Shown: one piece after another, positions 47,601-60,250 of the stretch
How the letters are laid out: the number at the start of each line of letters is the position of its first letter
Position numbering within the stretch: the stretch's first letter is position 1
NCBI GenBank assembly: GCA_034670405.1
Contig: JAXDDX010000035.1
Span: 1,579,001-1,643,000, forward strand
Source of the DNA: Hoplostethus atlanticus
Lineage: Eukaryota > Chordata > Actinopteri > Trachichthyiformes > Trachichthyidae
Direction of reading: 5' to 3'
Length of the DNA stretch: 64,000 nt
Program-made: the position numbers and the translations under genes
Notes under the pieces: generated by a model
The model's input: only the letters and a program-made list of their open reading frames with translations
Told to the model about the DNA's origin: nothing
Databases searched by the model: none

Positions 47601-48464
47601 AAAGGCACGGATTATGCATCACTGACGAAACATGGGAGCACAAATATGATAGGGGAGCCTGTATTACGCCTTTTACGCAGCTAGGTGGTGTCAAGAATCA
47701 CGTCTTGTCGTGGAATAAATAAGCCATAAAACACTAGACGCTGTGATTTACAGTCATTTTAGCATATAGAAGAGGCGTTGGCAGCACTGACTGAAACGGT
47801 GCTATATAGTTAAAAAATATATGTTCTCAAGTCACTGTAAGTCACGGAATATTTTGTTGGTTTTATAAAACGGCGATAATACGCTGTTTTAACAAAAAAG
47901 TTAATTAAATCTCTTATTTTTAATTAATTCTTACTAATACGAAGTACTCTTTCCCACCAGATAAACAAAGTGGTTGCTAAGCGACACGCGAGTACCGGTA
48001 CGAGTGGTAATTTTAGTCCAACGCATTCATCTTTCGTTTTGATTAACTGTTATGCGGCCATAGGTGCGACTTTATCAGGGATTCCACGACGGTTTCGAAC
48101 GTGTCTCAGCCAATCAGAAAAAAAGGATCGGAACCACATGTTTATAATGGAGATCACGTACTCTGTCCTAGGCTTCTCCCATTAAATGAGTGCGCACATT
48201 TCACGCACAACTATATTCGGGATTTTGGTTTAAATATCACGATAGCTACTGTGAAATAGGCTAGACTGGTGCCACAAAAATCTTACCCATTGCTTTATAG
48301 AGATACATAGAGTGTAGTCACAGAGTGTAACCTGCATTCATTTAAAGGAAGTCATGATACACTCATGATACACAGTGCCATGGGATAAATATAAGGAGAC
48401 AACATGATCTCACTTTGATTCATTTTAACCTCACTGTGAAACGAATGAATAAATATAACCAACA

Positions 48465-48843
48465 GAGATGAATGCACACATTTATTTGACGATGTGCAAT
48501 TGACTCACAATGATATTGAATCATAAAGGCATTCACAAAATGCTCCAAAACAAATGCATCCCAAAAATTAGTGGTTTCACAAAAGTCACCAAAATTCAGG
48601 ACATTTTGCTCTTCGTCTGAGTGTGAATGGGATACATAGTTCAAGGTCATTCTGTGTTTCAAATTCAATGCAAATCATGTTTGATTATGACATTTGGATT
48701 ACATCATTAAAGTGTTATATATCTGTAGTGATGTTAACACAACTATAACAGTAATTGCCAATGTTGACTTACTGACTACACACGCACACACGCACACACA
48801 CACACACGAGAACACACGCGCACACACATGCACACAGAGCTAT
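48465..48843 (-). other. manbal: manbal 3' UTR with polyadenylation signal
   Basis: About 360 nt follow the stop codon at 48844 before a minus-strand AATAAA at 48481-48486. A CA-rich stretch (48781-48836) lies directly after the stop. Confidence 0.6.
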
Positions 48844-50724
48844 CTAGCGCTTCTTTTTGCTCTCTTTCTTTAGTTTCTGTCGAATCTGAGGTGCAGGTCC
48901 TTTAGATTTCTTCATCTGTTCAGCAGCCTTTCCATCAGTAGACTCAGTCTCCTCCTGTAGAGGAAACACAGGAAGCATTAAATTCCCTCTATACAAATTT
49001 AAATTGATTCTGAGCCCTTGAAACACGGACTGACAGCCAACCACAAGTTAGAAAGTCCTGCCTAACAACAATTAAGGTATATATCGCCATAAAATAAGCT
49101 CTAGATTGGGGCTTTAAAGCTTGCATTAGTAATTTACAGCAAAGGTAAATGGATATCTATATATACATTTCATTATTTCAAGGATCTCACAATGCAGGTG
49201 GAGGAGCCTCCTAACAATCAAAAGGCAAACTCCAATTTCCAACTCTCAGATTCCCAGAGGCAAATTGTGAGACTACCAGTTCCCAAACTATGTAGAGGAG
49301 TCCAGACTTCTAGACCCACTTAAATAACAAAAGGAAATTTGGGGATTTTATTCTTTTCATGCACAACAGCAATCAGATGAGTTTCAGCACTTTGCCTTTG
49401 TCTGCGTTATTTCTATGAGTGCAATCACTCCTATTGTTCTAGTGGGGAATAACCACAGCGGGCTGAGATGAGGGATGGCGACATATTGTAGAGAGTACTC
49501 AGTCCATCTAATGACGATGTCTGAAATTGGACAGTGTATTTAATTGCTCTTGTCTATAAATAATCTCTCCTGACAGTCGTAAGTATTGTGGGATTGTGAG
49601 AATTACCCTTGGCCCAGTTTTCCTGGACACTTAAAGAGTTCCATAATGAGATATCCACCATTTGAAAAAAAGTGACACCTACTCTTACAAAATTAAAACA
49701 AATTATTTTACTTTTTAAAAGGATAGTGGGTAACTGAGGACCCCTGCTGAAGAAATGATTTTAGAGATATTGAATGGTGAAAGTTGGGCATGGAATTTGA
49801 ATGGATTTATAGCATTTTGGACTCTTCAGTTGCAGATATGACGAGAAGATGGATAGGATAAGAAAAAGCAAAATATTACTCTAATCATTTCCCTAGCTAT
49901 GTCAGCAGCTGTACCAAACTAGAAATGTTTCTGATATTGCAGTCTGATTTTGTGAACCAGTTGCAGTGCATGGTAGCCACCAAGCAGATTGCATTGCATC
50001 CCATCTATCAGTAGAGTATTATATTAACTTGCACAGACATACAATAAAATCTGCATTGGTTAAAGACTAGCATCCTAGCATGTTAACTTAACTGTGTCAA
50101 TGTGGTGAGGAGAATATTGATCTCTTTTTGAGCTATATTGCTAGTCTGCCGAAACAGGACAGAGGTCTGAAAAGCCTTGAAAAATCTGGAAAATGAATTT
50201 GAACATCTACAGATGTTTGTGACATGCCTAAAAGGTCTGGCAAATTGTGGAAAAGCAAATTTGTTTTTGTGAAAATAATCTTAAACTATAGACTGACATG
50301 GCCTGACAGTCATATTGCCCAGCTACTATGTTGAGCACCAACCAACAATTATGAAGGTTTTAAAATGGAAAATGTGTAGGAACCCCTCACTACACTCCGA
50401 GCAATATAAAACATGTGACCCCAAATTGTAAAGTCTGAAACAAAAACAGTCAATGCTATTGACTCTGGCAGTGACAACAAAGCAAAATCCCACACAAGGA
50501 AACAAAACAGGGAGAGGATATTCTGAACAGTGTCTTTTTGAGGGTCTGCTTTTCCCCTTCCCCTGGGTGTCTACCTGTTCATGACCCTTGGAGGTGGGTA
50601 TGATGACAGCCAGGATGCAGATGAGTTGGAAGATGGCCCCCAGGAAGAGTCCGTAGCGCAGCAGGCTCTCTAGAAAGGTGGACTCAGGAACCTCTGGGGG
50701 AGACAGGTCCAGTTCTGCGGACAT
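48844..50724 (-). CDS. manbal: Protein MANBAL, small single-pass membrane protein
   Basis: Two coding exons, 50575-50724 and 48844-48954, join in phase 0 after the codon for Gln50 to give 86 residues (human MANBAL is 85). The N-terminal [10 protein letters not shown] motif is followed by a hydrophobic segment at about 25-43 ([18 protein letters not shown]), then a charged tail ending KKESKKKR. The near match to the mammalian protein over the first 45 residues makes the call firm. Its function is not established; the lysine-rich C-terminus resembles tails of small endoplasmic-reticulum membrane proteins, which is inference. It is the upstream neighbour of src in the same orientation, an adjacency also found in human. 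Confidence 0.95.
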
Positions 50725-50893
50725 GGTGCTGGCCTGCTGGGGTTTCCTTCTATAACCTATCTATGCAAAAGGTAAGAGGGTGATCAACACAAGTCAGTGG
50801 TTCCCAAAGCAGGGTCTAGGGACCACCAGGGGTCCTTCAGGGGGGTTCCATGGGGTCCCTAGCAAAATGATTAAAATATCACTGTTATTTCAC

Positions 50894-51076
50894 CAGGGGT
50901 GTAAAAAGTAGAAGTAGAAAGTAAAAGTACTGACCATGTTTTTCCTCCACCCATCCCATATACCAGGTGATTCTAATTAGCACAACTCTTCATCTTGGTA
51001 AGAGCCAGGTTGGAGCAAATACGTGGTTAGGATTTCTACTTTCTGAAGCTTTACTTTCTACTTTTTACCACCCCTG
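50894..51076. mobile_element. Tol2-like hAT MITE with perfect 8-bp target-site duplication
   Basis: A 183-bp element begins CAGGGGTGTAAAAAGTAGAA and ends in the near-perfect reverse complement (right end read in reverse: CAGGGGTGGTAAAAAGTAG). It is flanked on both sides by the direct repeat TATTTCAC (50886-50893 and 51077-51084). The termini resemble those of the autonomous medaka hAT element Tol2 (CAGAGGTGTAAA...). Internal sequence is noncoding. It lies in the inferred manbal 5' intron. Confidence 0.92.
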
Positions 51077-51468
51077 TATTTCACTCTTTAGAAGTTATCA
51101 CAAATAGAGAATGTATAATGCTAACCATATATTTCTTTCCTCCTCACTGTAGTTATCCCCTCAAACACATTTTAGACAGCTCTATAATAGTGTACCAAGT
51201 CATATCTAGCAACATTTTCACATATGGGGTTCCGTGGGAGAAAAACGTATGAAATGGGCTCCGTGGTCTAGTGCATTTACTGTTTATACGTGATGAGAAA
51301 CACAATATTTGCTGCATATTTTCCAGTCTGTTGTCTTTGGATAAGCAGGGCGGATGTAACGTTACGACGCTGCCACGCATCTGATTCAAAGCAGCACCGC
51401 TCTGTGGCTTCATGTTGTTCAATGATACAATGTTTCTCCTACATTCTGCGTAGGACTACAAAGCTTAC

Positions 51469-51640
51469 CAGAGACGGGACTGCTTCACCTTCCTCCTCGT
51501 TGCACGAACGTGTACATCAAAAAAATCACGCCAGATAAACGTGAGGTCTGTAAATATGAAAAAAAAAAGGGCAAAAACTAGAAATTCAGCTCACAATGGA
51601 AAAATATCTCAATCGGAAATGAGGTCAGTGAAACATCCGT
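51469..51640 (-). promoter_or_regulatory. manbal: Candidate manbal noncoding first exon and promoter
   Basis: A consensus minus-strand donor CTCTG|GTAAGC ends a possible exon at 51469. A matching acceptor (TTTTGCATAG, about 50762-50772) lies shortly upstream of the ATG exon. Upstream sequence carries CpGs and a CTCF-like motif at 51673-51688. Exon limits are inferred. Confidence 0.45.
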
Positions 51641-52462
51641 TTCCGAGTCTCGCGTGATTGGTTTGAAAACGTCGCCCCCTAGTGTTGGTGTCAGTGTGGT
51701 GTCAGTGACTCAATGAAAATCTTTTGTTCGCTCTCAACTAGTGAAGTAAAATGGTGGGTAAATGATGAGTTCTAGTCGGTGATCATCGTAAGGCAAACAA
51801 CTACCAATATGAACATAAATAAACTCTATTTTCAGAAAATAGAATATATTATATTATATATTTTCCCAGCCCTTATATAAATGTTCAGTTTGATACTACT
51901 AACTATGATGTACACTATGCATTTATGTCATGAAGATTTATGTCTCAAATAAAAAAATAGGTTAACTGAGTTCAGGTGGGATTATTCTCCACTACATCCT
52001 TTCTCTCAACAGACAAGACACAGATTTATATGAAGATTTATATATATATATTGTTTAATATAAAACATTTTCTTACATGCTTATAGAGGGCAGTCATACA
52101 AATATATAAACAGAGAAAATGAAACACAAGTTGAAATGTAGCCTCAATAGATATATAAGGCACTGCATATGCTCTAGTATCTTTGTTAAGACTGAGAGAT
52201 GTGATCTATTCTTGAAATAACATAGGTCGACATAGGCTTACTGTGCATCTGTTTTTTTACGTTTTCCCCTAAATGTCTGCAACCGGTATGATTTACAAAT
52301 CTTATTGCAAGTCTCTTTATGACAAGCTTGCTATCCACCCTCCCAAGAGATCGGCATTGTTTATTAACAGCCCGTGGGGTCCACAGATCAACCCTCACTG
52401 GTCAGGTTACCAGCTGAAACCCTGCATCCAATAGACCTCAGGGCTGCTCCAGGTTTCTAAGG
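51641..52462. other. manbal-nfatc2 intergenic region
   Basis: AT-rich, with short palindromic and TATA-type runs at about 51825-51870 and 52030-52070. The right part should include the nfatc2 3' UTR; a minus-strand AATAAA is at 52360-52365, but a longer UTR is possible. Confidence 0.45.
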
Positions 52463-55400
52463 TCACTCTCCGCTGTGGCCTTTTAGATCTCTCCGTATGA
52501 TGTCATTCACTGGAAAATATGAATGGGAAAGATGAGCAACTTGATGGCTCATTTGCCACTAATGTAACAATAATAATTCACGATGAGATGCTTAGTTCAT
52601 GTGAAGTTTTTAAGGAATCCAATGCAATCTGATGGCTCCATCTCATATCGATCATTTTCACATTTATTCAACCAAGTGGGAATTAATGTAAATTTTCGTT
52701 TTGAACTTTCTGCACAGGGCGTTGACGTGTATGAGATGTTGCAATAGCATCAAGTCACCACAAGATGTCTCTATTTTATTTGATGTTTATCTCTCCACAT
52801 TAGTCCCATTGAGTTCAAGGATTTCTGTCATTAGGGAGATGTGGCCAAGACAGCATTTGCGTACTTATTTACAGAGGGAAACAATACAAATATTTCAGGA
52901 TAAATAGGTTTAAAAAAATGAGGATAATAGTTGCACAACTTTTCATTACTACATGAGCATGCAGAGGGACCATTGCTGCTTTCTTTGCCATAGGTACTCT
53001 CTGCCTGTATTTGGTTACATACTTCCTGTCTGTCTTACATCACTAAGATGTTAACGGAAACTTTCTCCCACAGACAACAGCGCCAGGGTGCATTGCACTT
53101 TCTCTCAGTTTCTCTCAGTTCACACTGTTGCATTTTCATTATTTCCTACACTCAAGTCATATACATTTATTTCAAATGAGAGTGGGAACCCTCATCAAGC
53201 TTTTGAAATAATTTTTTGTTGTGAAACACACAGTGAAGAGTGACAGGAAAGTGGATAGAGAGGTCTAACAGAAAACCATGCACCAGGATTCGCAAGCATC
53301 CACTTTCGGTGAGGTGTGCATGTTTGCAGAATGGACCGCAAATACCCATCCCCCATGCTGCAATACTTCAATTCAAAGTTGCATTCATAGAAGCTGTTAT
53401 GGTTGAAAGAATGCATTCCTCTTTTTGTTAAAACAATCAATACAGTATCCTCTATGACCGTGCTGAGCGTAGTGCAGGGTGCAGGGTCTCAGCAGTTCAA
53501 TATTGGGTTGGCTTCGTCAGGGGCTATTTAAAACACTGACCCACTAAGCTGAACCAGGGAAAGCCACAGATCCATTAGAAACACAAGAGAGGAGACTCAG
53601 ATCCTGACTGACTGACAAATAAAAATGTATTAGTCTCTAAATATATCTGTATATACACACAGATTTATTAGACTATGTGTTGTATCTACTCACCATCTTC
53701 CAGATAGGCATGGTTGAGGTTCTCTTGTTTGACCACAACCTTCTCAGGACCCAGAGTGCCTGAGCCTTTCTGGGCCAGAGGCTGGCCCCCTGGGTCCGCC
53801 CTGCATCCTGGCTTTCCTGCAGCGTGACCGTGGCTGTATCTCGAAGGAGGCGACTTTCCCAGGGGCACCGCCGTCTGCACGTAACCCTGCTGCCTCGATA
53901 CAAAACAGGCCTCAAATGAATCGTCGCTCTGAGAGCCTTCGCCCAGTTCAGCCACGGGGGCTCTCACGCTGACACACTGGCTGGAAGCGGAGGTGCTGGA
54001 GAAGTGGGACACCATTGAGGAACCGGTGAGGAGGGCGGCCCCTGAATTGCCGTGATGCGGGGTCGCAGTGTGGTAGAGCACCGGGCTGTTGCTCAGGGTG
54101 CCGGCTCTGGAGTGGTAGTAGACTGGTTGGTCCTCCAGCGACTGGGCTGTTAACCCTTGCGCTCTGGGGTCCACACCGGCCACATGGTACAGTGCTGGAG
54201 AAACACTGAAGGCTTGAGGGTCGCTGTCCCGCTCAAGTTGATGGTAGAACGACTTCATTGCCAGGCCGAGAGGCTGAGATTCTAGGCAGCCATACGAATG
54301 TAACTGGTAGTCATCAAGTGGCTCCGTTTTAATGGCTGGAATTGAAAAGTAGAGATAATCTGACTTTGGAAGATGAAACACGTTAATGTAGGTTTGTCGT
54401 TGGTTTACTGAAGAGTACAGAAATACAGAAAAGTAAAAAAGCACAGTTGTTACATCTAATGCGATAACAGTTCTGCAATTTCCTATATTTTTTAAGCTTT
54501 GTTTACTCAGGAACGGGTGACTGTTTATTCACATCTCCATTAGCTGGCATCAAGGTGAAAGCTACTCCTCCTGCGGTCCAGATACAGATTAAGTGCCGTT
54601 TACCAGCCGTCCCTGCTGGTCCAGGGATCGGAGCTGTCAACCTCCCAGCCTCTCTAACCTCTGCCATACCCTCTCCCTCTTCCGTAACAGGCATAAACTA
54701 GGGTAGGTGAAGGTATGTGGTGGAGGTATACCTATCAGGGGAGTGTAGATGAAGTGCTGAGGCTGACTGCTCTTCTTCTTCCCGTTGATCACGTAGAAGT
54801 TGACTTTGGTCGGGTGGTAAATGGTCGGGTCTCGATACGGAGGGACTTCGACAAACAGCATGTTCTAGACGGGGATTGGACAGAGCAGATAGCACGATAG
54901 CATGATAGCACAGAAGGCTAGCACAGGATTAAATGTGTTGCAGTGTTACAATACATTATAGTTTCAGTGTAACACGCCACTGCTGTCAGGTCTGTGTCGG
55001 TGCAGATCATAGGACGTTAACTCACAGACTGGGTTTTGTCTCTATCTACAGCGGCCTCCACCTCCCAGATTTGCTGCCCATCTGAAAGCAGGAGTTAAGC
55101 AGAAGAGTTATAATGTATATAATATTATATATATTTGTAGGAAAACAGCTCATATGAATTCTGTCTTTGATTTACGCTACTCGTTTGTACAGAAAGTTAC
55201 ACACAGACAGTGGAAATTTCTCTTTCATGTCTTGTTTAGTGTTTCATTCCCGCCTCAATTTTCACCTGCTGTTTACTACCCACGCTTTTGTCTTTATCAG
55301 TCAGTCTAACCACATCCTGTTGCACAAAACCCCCACGCCAAGCCAGAGAGAGGTTTTACATACAGACAACTGTACCCATCCTGTTACCAAACCATGCAAC

Positions 55401-58400
55401 CTAACATTTGTGTGTGGGCAGATAGAGCAGTGAGGAGGTGAGAAATTTCCACAGTGAAATAAATGAAAAGTCATCACTCTATAACAGTTAATTGTTTGTC
55501 CGATTTTCGTGAAGTGGCGGTTGAAGAAAGTTGTGCGTCACTAAAAGTTGTTCCCATGGCAATATGAAAATAACTTGAAAATACAAATATGATATGAGTG
55601 GGCGGATACTCTCAATGGGAGGATTATGGGAAGGCACACTGCTAGGAACATCAACCCATTTTAAATCAGCGCAATTTTTTATAACCTGGTTGGAGAGAAA
55701 ATACACACATTTAATAATTATAGGTGGACATAACATGCTCTGTCAAGAGTAATAACTGGCCACACATGATAATCTGTACATGCAGTATAATAAAATCAAC
55801 ATGCTTGGTGACTCACCCTTCAATGAACTCTTTATAAATAAGGTTAGCGGTAGGGTTAGTGTGGTCTGTACGAAATGACAAGCAAAAAGAACGTTTGTTT
55901 CCTCCTCCTCTTCCTCACCTTGTGTCTTCTCTGAGAACATCACCTTGGAGTCGGATGTGAAATTCTGTCCGGTCAGGACCATTTGTTGACCACCGACTAC
56001 TGAGCACCGGTCCAGGTCCTGCCTTTCCACTGCGGGGCGCTCCTGGGCTGAGCGTTGGGCTGGAGAAACAGAAAAAACGTTTTTCTTACGACAGACCACA
56101 GTAGAGCAACACAATATCTATTGGAAAATAAGGACAGGAAGAAAATAATTGAATTTTTTTGTACAAAAGGCCATGTTTTTTCATCAGACAGAGAGTTGTT
56201 TTCAGGCACCTTCCTGAAATCAAAAGCTGTGTCCACATTTATCAAAACTGATATTTGGACCATTTTAATCAGAGAACAAGAGAGAGAAGAGATGGTTACA
56301 AACAGTGATGAGAACATGGCTGGACAGCAGCATATGGACTGGAGAACAATCGCACGAGAACATGTGAGATGATAGGCTCATACATCACTGCAATCGTACT
56401 GCAGGTACTTAGAAGAGGAATCAAATATTGGAAATGGATGAAAGGTGATGAAACTGCAGCCTTCATTCTGCTGAAAGTAATGGCCCGGTGGTAGGAAGCA
56501 ATATTCAACCCGTCAGAGAGAAAGAGGAAGTACGAAAGCATTACTTACAGCATTCAATGGGATCAGAGGCAACTTGAAGAGAGACGAGTTGTCCTCCTGG
56601 TTGCGGGATGTGGACACGGAACACTAAACGCACGCGAGTGTTTTTTCTTCCGATGTCCGTCTCGCCATTCCTCAGTTCGATGTCGGCATTCCTCAGCTTT
56701 AGGATCCCCGCGCAGTCGATCCTGTGAAATGTAAGAGCAAAGTAAAGATGTTAAAGTGATAATCCAACACAGAAAAGAGCGCCACCTACAGAAACGCAAA
56801 CTTCATCAAGAAAGGAACGTGCAGTGCAGAAACGCCACAGCAATGAGCGCTTAAAGTCAATACAACAAACCCAACTGTCAATGAATCTCAGTGATCTCGC
56901 AGATTACCACTTTAACCAATGATTTGCTTGATGAGGTCAGTGGAGAATGACGTGTCCATGTGTGATTCTGCACGGTGTGTGTGTCTCCCTCTTCTACTTA
57001 CACTGCTCTCATGTGGTTCTTTGGCTCCAGGGGGATCTCCAGCACTTTGGTGCCACTGATCATCGTGTCCATGCTGGGCGTGGTGACCGTCTTGCCGGTG
57101 ATGCGGTGGACCTGGTAGAAGGCGTGGGGTTTTAGGAGCCTCTCGTCGGCCGTCCCTATGAAGACCTGCAGACCCAGCGGGGCTGTGCCTTGGTACCCTC
57201 GGAGCTGGTGGAGGGGGCAAAGGCACTTCAATGCTCATCTCACATCGATATATTCTAGCTGACTTCAATTAATTGATGCTGATCTATTATTAAGTAAATA
57301 TCATGTAATTCCCAAGACGATGAAGAGCTAGTTTAAAAAGCTGTATTATGTGATTTCCCCTGTAAGGGATGACATCACAGCACTGGGCATGGAAAGCACA
57401 CTGCTTTGCATGGTCCATTGATACAACAGCAGTAGTATCAGGAACACCATATTGACTGCCTGCTCATTGCCGCATGTGTGTAAACCATATTTTACATGTT
57501 CTGTTGATATGACTGATTAGTGATCAGTCTATATGGCGCGCAGACTGAAACAGTAGGCTAGTCGATAGTGACGGGAGTGGTGAGGTGATTCTGACATAAG
57601 GCTGTTTTATTGATGCATTTCTGTGGGCTTTGCAGAAACACACTGCAACACAATATCCAGGAACCCCACCCCCACACACACACACACATTTACGATATGT
57701 CTCCTACTCCCTCCACTTCATCTCTGTCTCTGTCTCTGTATCTCAGGAAACTGGCAGCGACAGTAGTGGGAAGTGAGAGTGAACGGACTTTTTCGCTTTC
57801 TTTTTTTATTCGGTAAGCTATCGACTGATCTATTGGCTAGAGTCAGTAGTTAGCGAATGGTGCCACCTGACGAATGACTGTAGATTTATGACGGGTGTGG
57901 CCTGATGTCTGCCGTGGCGTTCATTTGGCGGTATTTGTATCGTTCTTATAACATCTGAATTGGGCACAAGGGACAGTAACATCTTATCCTGTGTACTGAT
58001 GAATGCACCAAACACACACACACACACACACATACACACACACACATTAAAAGAGTGTAGTACCTGAACCTCGGGATGCCCTCCATTTGGTGTCTTGACA
58101 GCTCCTCGGCTGCCTTCGGTCTCATAGTGGGCTCTGTGGTGAGATCTAGGCTGCTCTTGGATTAGTAGCTCATACTGACTGGACTGACTGGGCAAGGGCC
58201 ACTCTAGGGAGGGAAGGGGGGGCATGGGCAGACCACTGGGAAAAGGGAGAGAGAGGAGAGGAAAAAAAGAGGGAATAAGGTAGAGGAAGAAATAAGGGAA
58301 GCAGAAAATAATAATAATAATAATAATACATTGGACTTATATAGCGCTTTTATAAGTACCCAAAGACGCTTAATGTCTCAGTATCTCTAAAATATGTAGG

Positions 58401-59964
58401 TGTCACTGTACATACTCTATATAACAATACGGTTCAATTGCACTGATTTCTAGTGCTTATTAGACAGGAATCAATTATCTGTCCGTAACAAGAAAGGACT
58501 AACAACAAACCTGAATACTCCGTGGTGGTCCGGGTGAGGAGGAGGCCATACAGCTGGGACCATATAGAAGGTCTCAGATTTGACCTCCCTGCCTGTCCTG
58601 TCCTGCTCAACGCCCCAGCCATGCTCCTCTCCATACACACAGTCCTGTCTCTGCGCCTGCCCATACACACCTTGCACCATCTTAGGAGGCCCCGCTCTGG
58701 GTAGACTGGAGCTGAGGCTAGTCAGCACCTCCTCCAGGCCGAGGGAAGAGGCCTGAGCCTGGGGTTGGGGCGCGGCTAGGGCCTGGTAGTGGTGAAGGTA
58801 GTAGGATCCCTGCTGGTCAGAGGGCGAGGGGATGGGGCTTGGGCTCCGCGAGCGTTGCTTGACAGGAGTGCCCCCCAACCTGGGGTTGCAGTACTGGTCA
58901 TGGGTCCGCTTTCCCTGGGGTGAAGCCGAGCGGGAACGCTGGTGGGGAAGCGGTGAGTTGGTGCGTTGGTGCTGCGGCAGTAGATAGGTCTCGTCTGTGA
59001 TGCTGGTGCGAGGGGACGCTCCCGGAGAGGAGTGGACAGAAGAAGTGTGGATGCCTTGGAGGCTCGGGCAGAGGTCCAGGGAAGAGAACCCTGTGCCTCC
59101 GTTGGGGGACACGCAAGGCGAAGCCAAGGGAGAGTATGCCTCTACTGGCCAGCCGGTGGAGGAGTTGCTGCTGGCAGGGCTCACACATGGCTGGTCCCTG
59201 TAGGCCCCCAGGGCTTTGGAGCTGGGGCTTGGCTCCAGGGACTGGGAGCTGAGAGAGTCACCCGACGGTGTGATCTCAATCCTGGGGCTGGGAGCAGGGA
59301 TGCTCCCCGGTAGTGAGGTCAGTCCCAGGGAGTCAAACCCCGCTCCAACCCCAGACAGGTTATCAGTGGCAAGGCTACGAGAGCAGGGGGACTGGCTGGA
59401 GGATGGGGGGCCGGAGCACGAGATGTAAGCACTTGGGTGGTCCACTACCAGTAAAGGAGGCTGGTTGTCATTCTGGAGGAGAGCACCAGGGTTATCTGGT
59501 GAACCAATAACAAAATTAATTCACCTCTAGAAAACAAAACAAATTTGTGCACTCCAGGACAAGGCACAGCACAAGGCCAGTTACTGTTACTAAACACAGA
59601 GTTCCTACAACCGAAAGTAAGCCTATTTGATTTTTCTTCTTCCACTTAATGACACTGAATGGAGAGGATTACTGCACAACATCAGTACCTGACAGCTAAG
59701 TACAGACTGATGGCTGTCCCAAAGCGTAACATGAAGCCATTTATTTTACACTTTGATGGCAAAATATTTGAGATAAAGTGACTTGGACTTTATCTCTACT
59801 AACATATGCAACCACAGGAGACGAACTGCATACACACCTTTAACACATTGGGCAGGAAAATCCTCTCCAGGTGGATTATACAGAAACAGGTCGGAAAAGT
59901 CCAACTCCTCCTGGCTGATGTCTTGACCAAGGCCCCCGGGAAGCCCCAAACTTCCAGAAGTCAT
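52463..59964 (-). CDS. nfatc2: Nuclear factor of activated T cells, cytoplasmic 2
   Basis: Ten coding exons join in frame: 59838-59964, 58511-59495, 58064-58235, 57002-57204, 56549-56721, 55919-56059, 55026-55081, 54732-54864, 53694-54335 and 52463-52509, giving 892 residues (human about 925). The N-terminus carries an acidic ELDFSDLF activation motif. The large second exon holds the calcineurin-docking PRIEIT (residues 113-118), Ser-Pro repeats and serine-rich phosphorylation regions. The Rel-homology DNA-binding domain starts near 385 and contains [11 protein letters not shown]; the IPT/dimerisation domain runs to about 663. Then follow the sumoylation-type IKTEPLDDY (665-673), a Ser/Gln/His-rich transactivation tail with a second VKQE motif and [13 protein letters not shown], which matches the human C-terminus YLDDVNEIIRKEF. 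Dephosphorylation by calcineurin sends the protein to the nucleus. The C-terminal motif and neighbours favour nfatc2 over other NFATs; which teleost paralogue it is I cannot say. Confidence 0.95.
56776..56793 (-). promoter_or_regulatory. CTCF-like motif in nfatc2 intron
   Basis: Read on the minus strand, TGTAGGTGGCGCTC matches the core of the vertebrate CTCF consensus (AGGTGGCGC). Binding is not shown by sequence alone. Confidence 0.4.
58012..58048. repeat. (CA)n microsatellite
   Basis: CA repeat with one TA interruption, close to the donor of the nfatc2 exon that ends at 58064. Confidence 0.9.
58307..58375. repeat. (ATA)n plus teleost 'TTATATAGCGCTTTT' repeat
   Basis: A run of AAT/ATA triplets is followed by ACTTATATAGCGCTTTTATAA and CCCAAAGACGCTTAA, a degraded form of a short sequence widely dispersed in teleost genomes. 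It lies in the intron after the large nfatc2 exon. Confidence 0.6.
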
Positions 59965-60250
59965 CTTTTCTCCTCCAAATAAAAAATGTGCTTTATTCTA
60001 CAAGGTTGTTGTTGTTGTTGTTGTTTTTTTTTATATATAAATTGCTTCAAGTTGAGAGGTCAAGTTAAATTGTAGGCACTCGCCAACTAATTAAAGACGG
60101 TGTCAGTATAGCGCTTTGTCTAAGGCGCGTGAAAAGCATTGGCAGCTGCTCAAATAAAACATTCTAGCTCGTGTGAGACCGCGAGGTGAACTGAAAAGCA
60201 GCGATGGACGCTTCCTGCCTCTGCTGCTGATGACAAGCACACAGAAGGTG
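59965..60250 (-). promoter_or_regulatory. nfatc2: Likely nfatc2 5' UTR and promoter region
   Basis: Sequence directly upstream of the start ATG. It includes a GTT repeat and T-run (60005-60036) and then a moderately CpG-containing stretch to about 60250. No clear TATA box or splice acceptor decides the transcript start. Confidence 0.35.
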
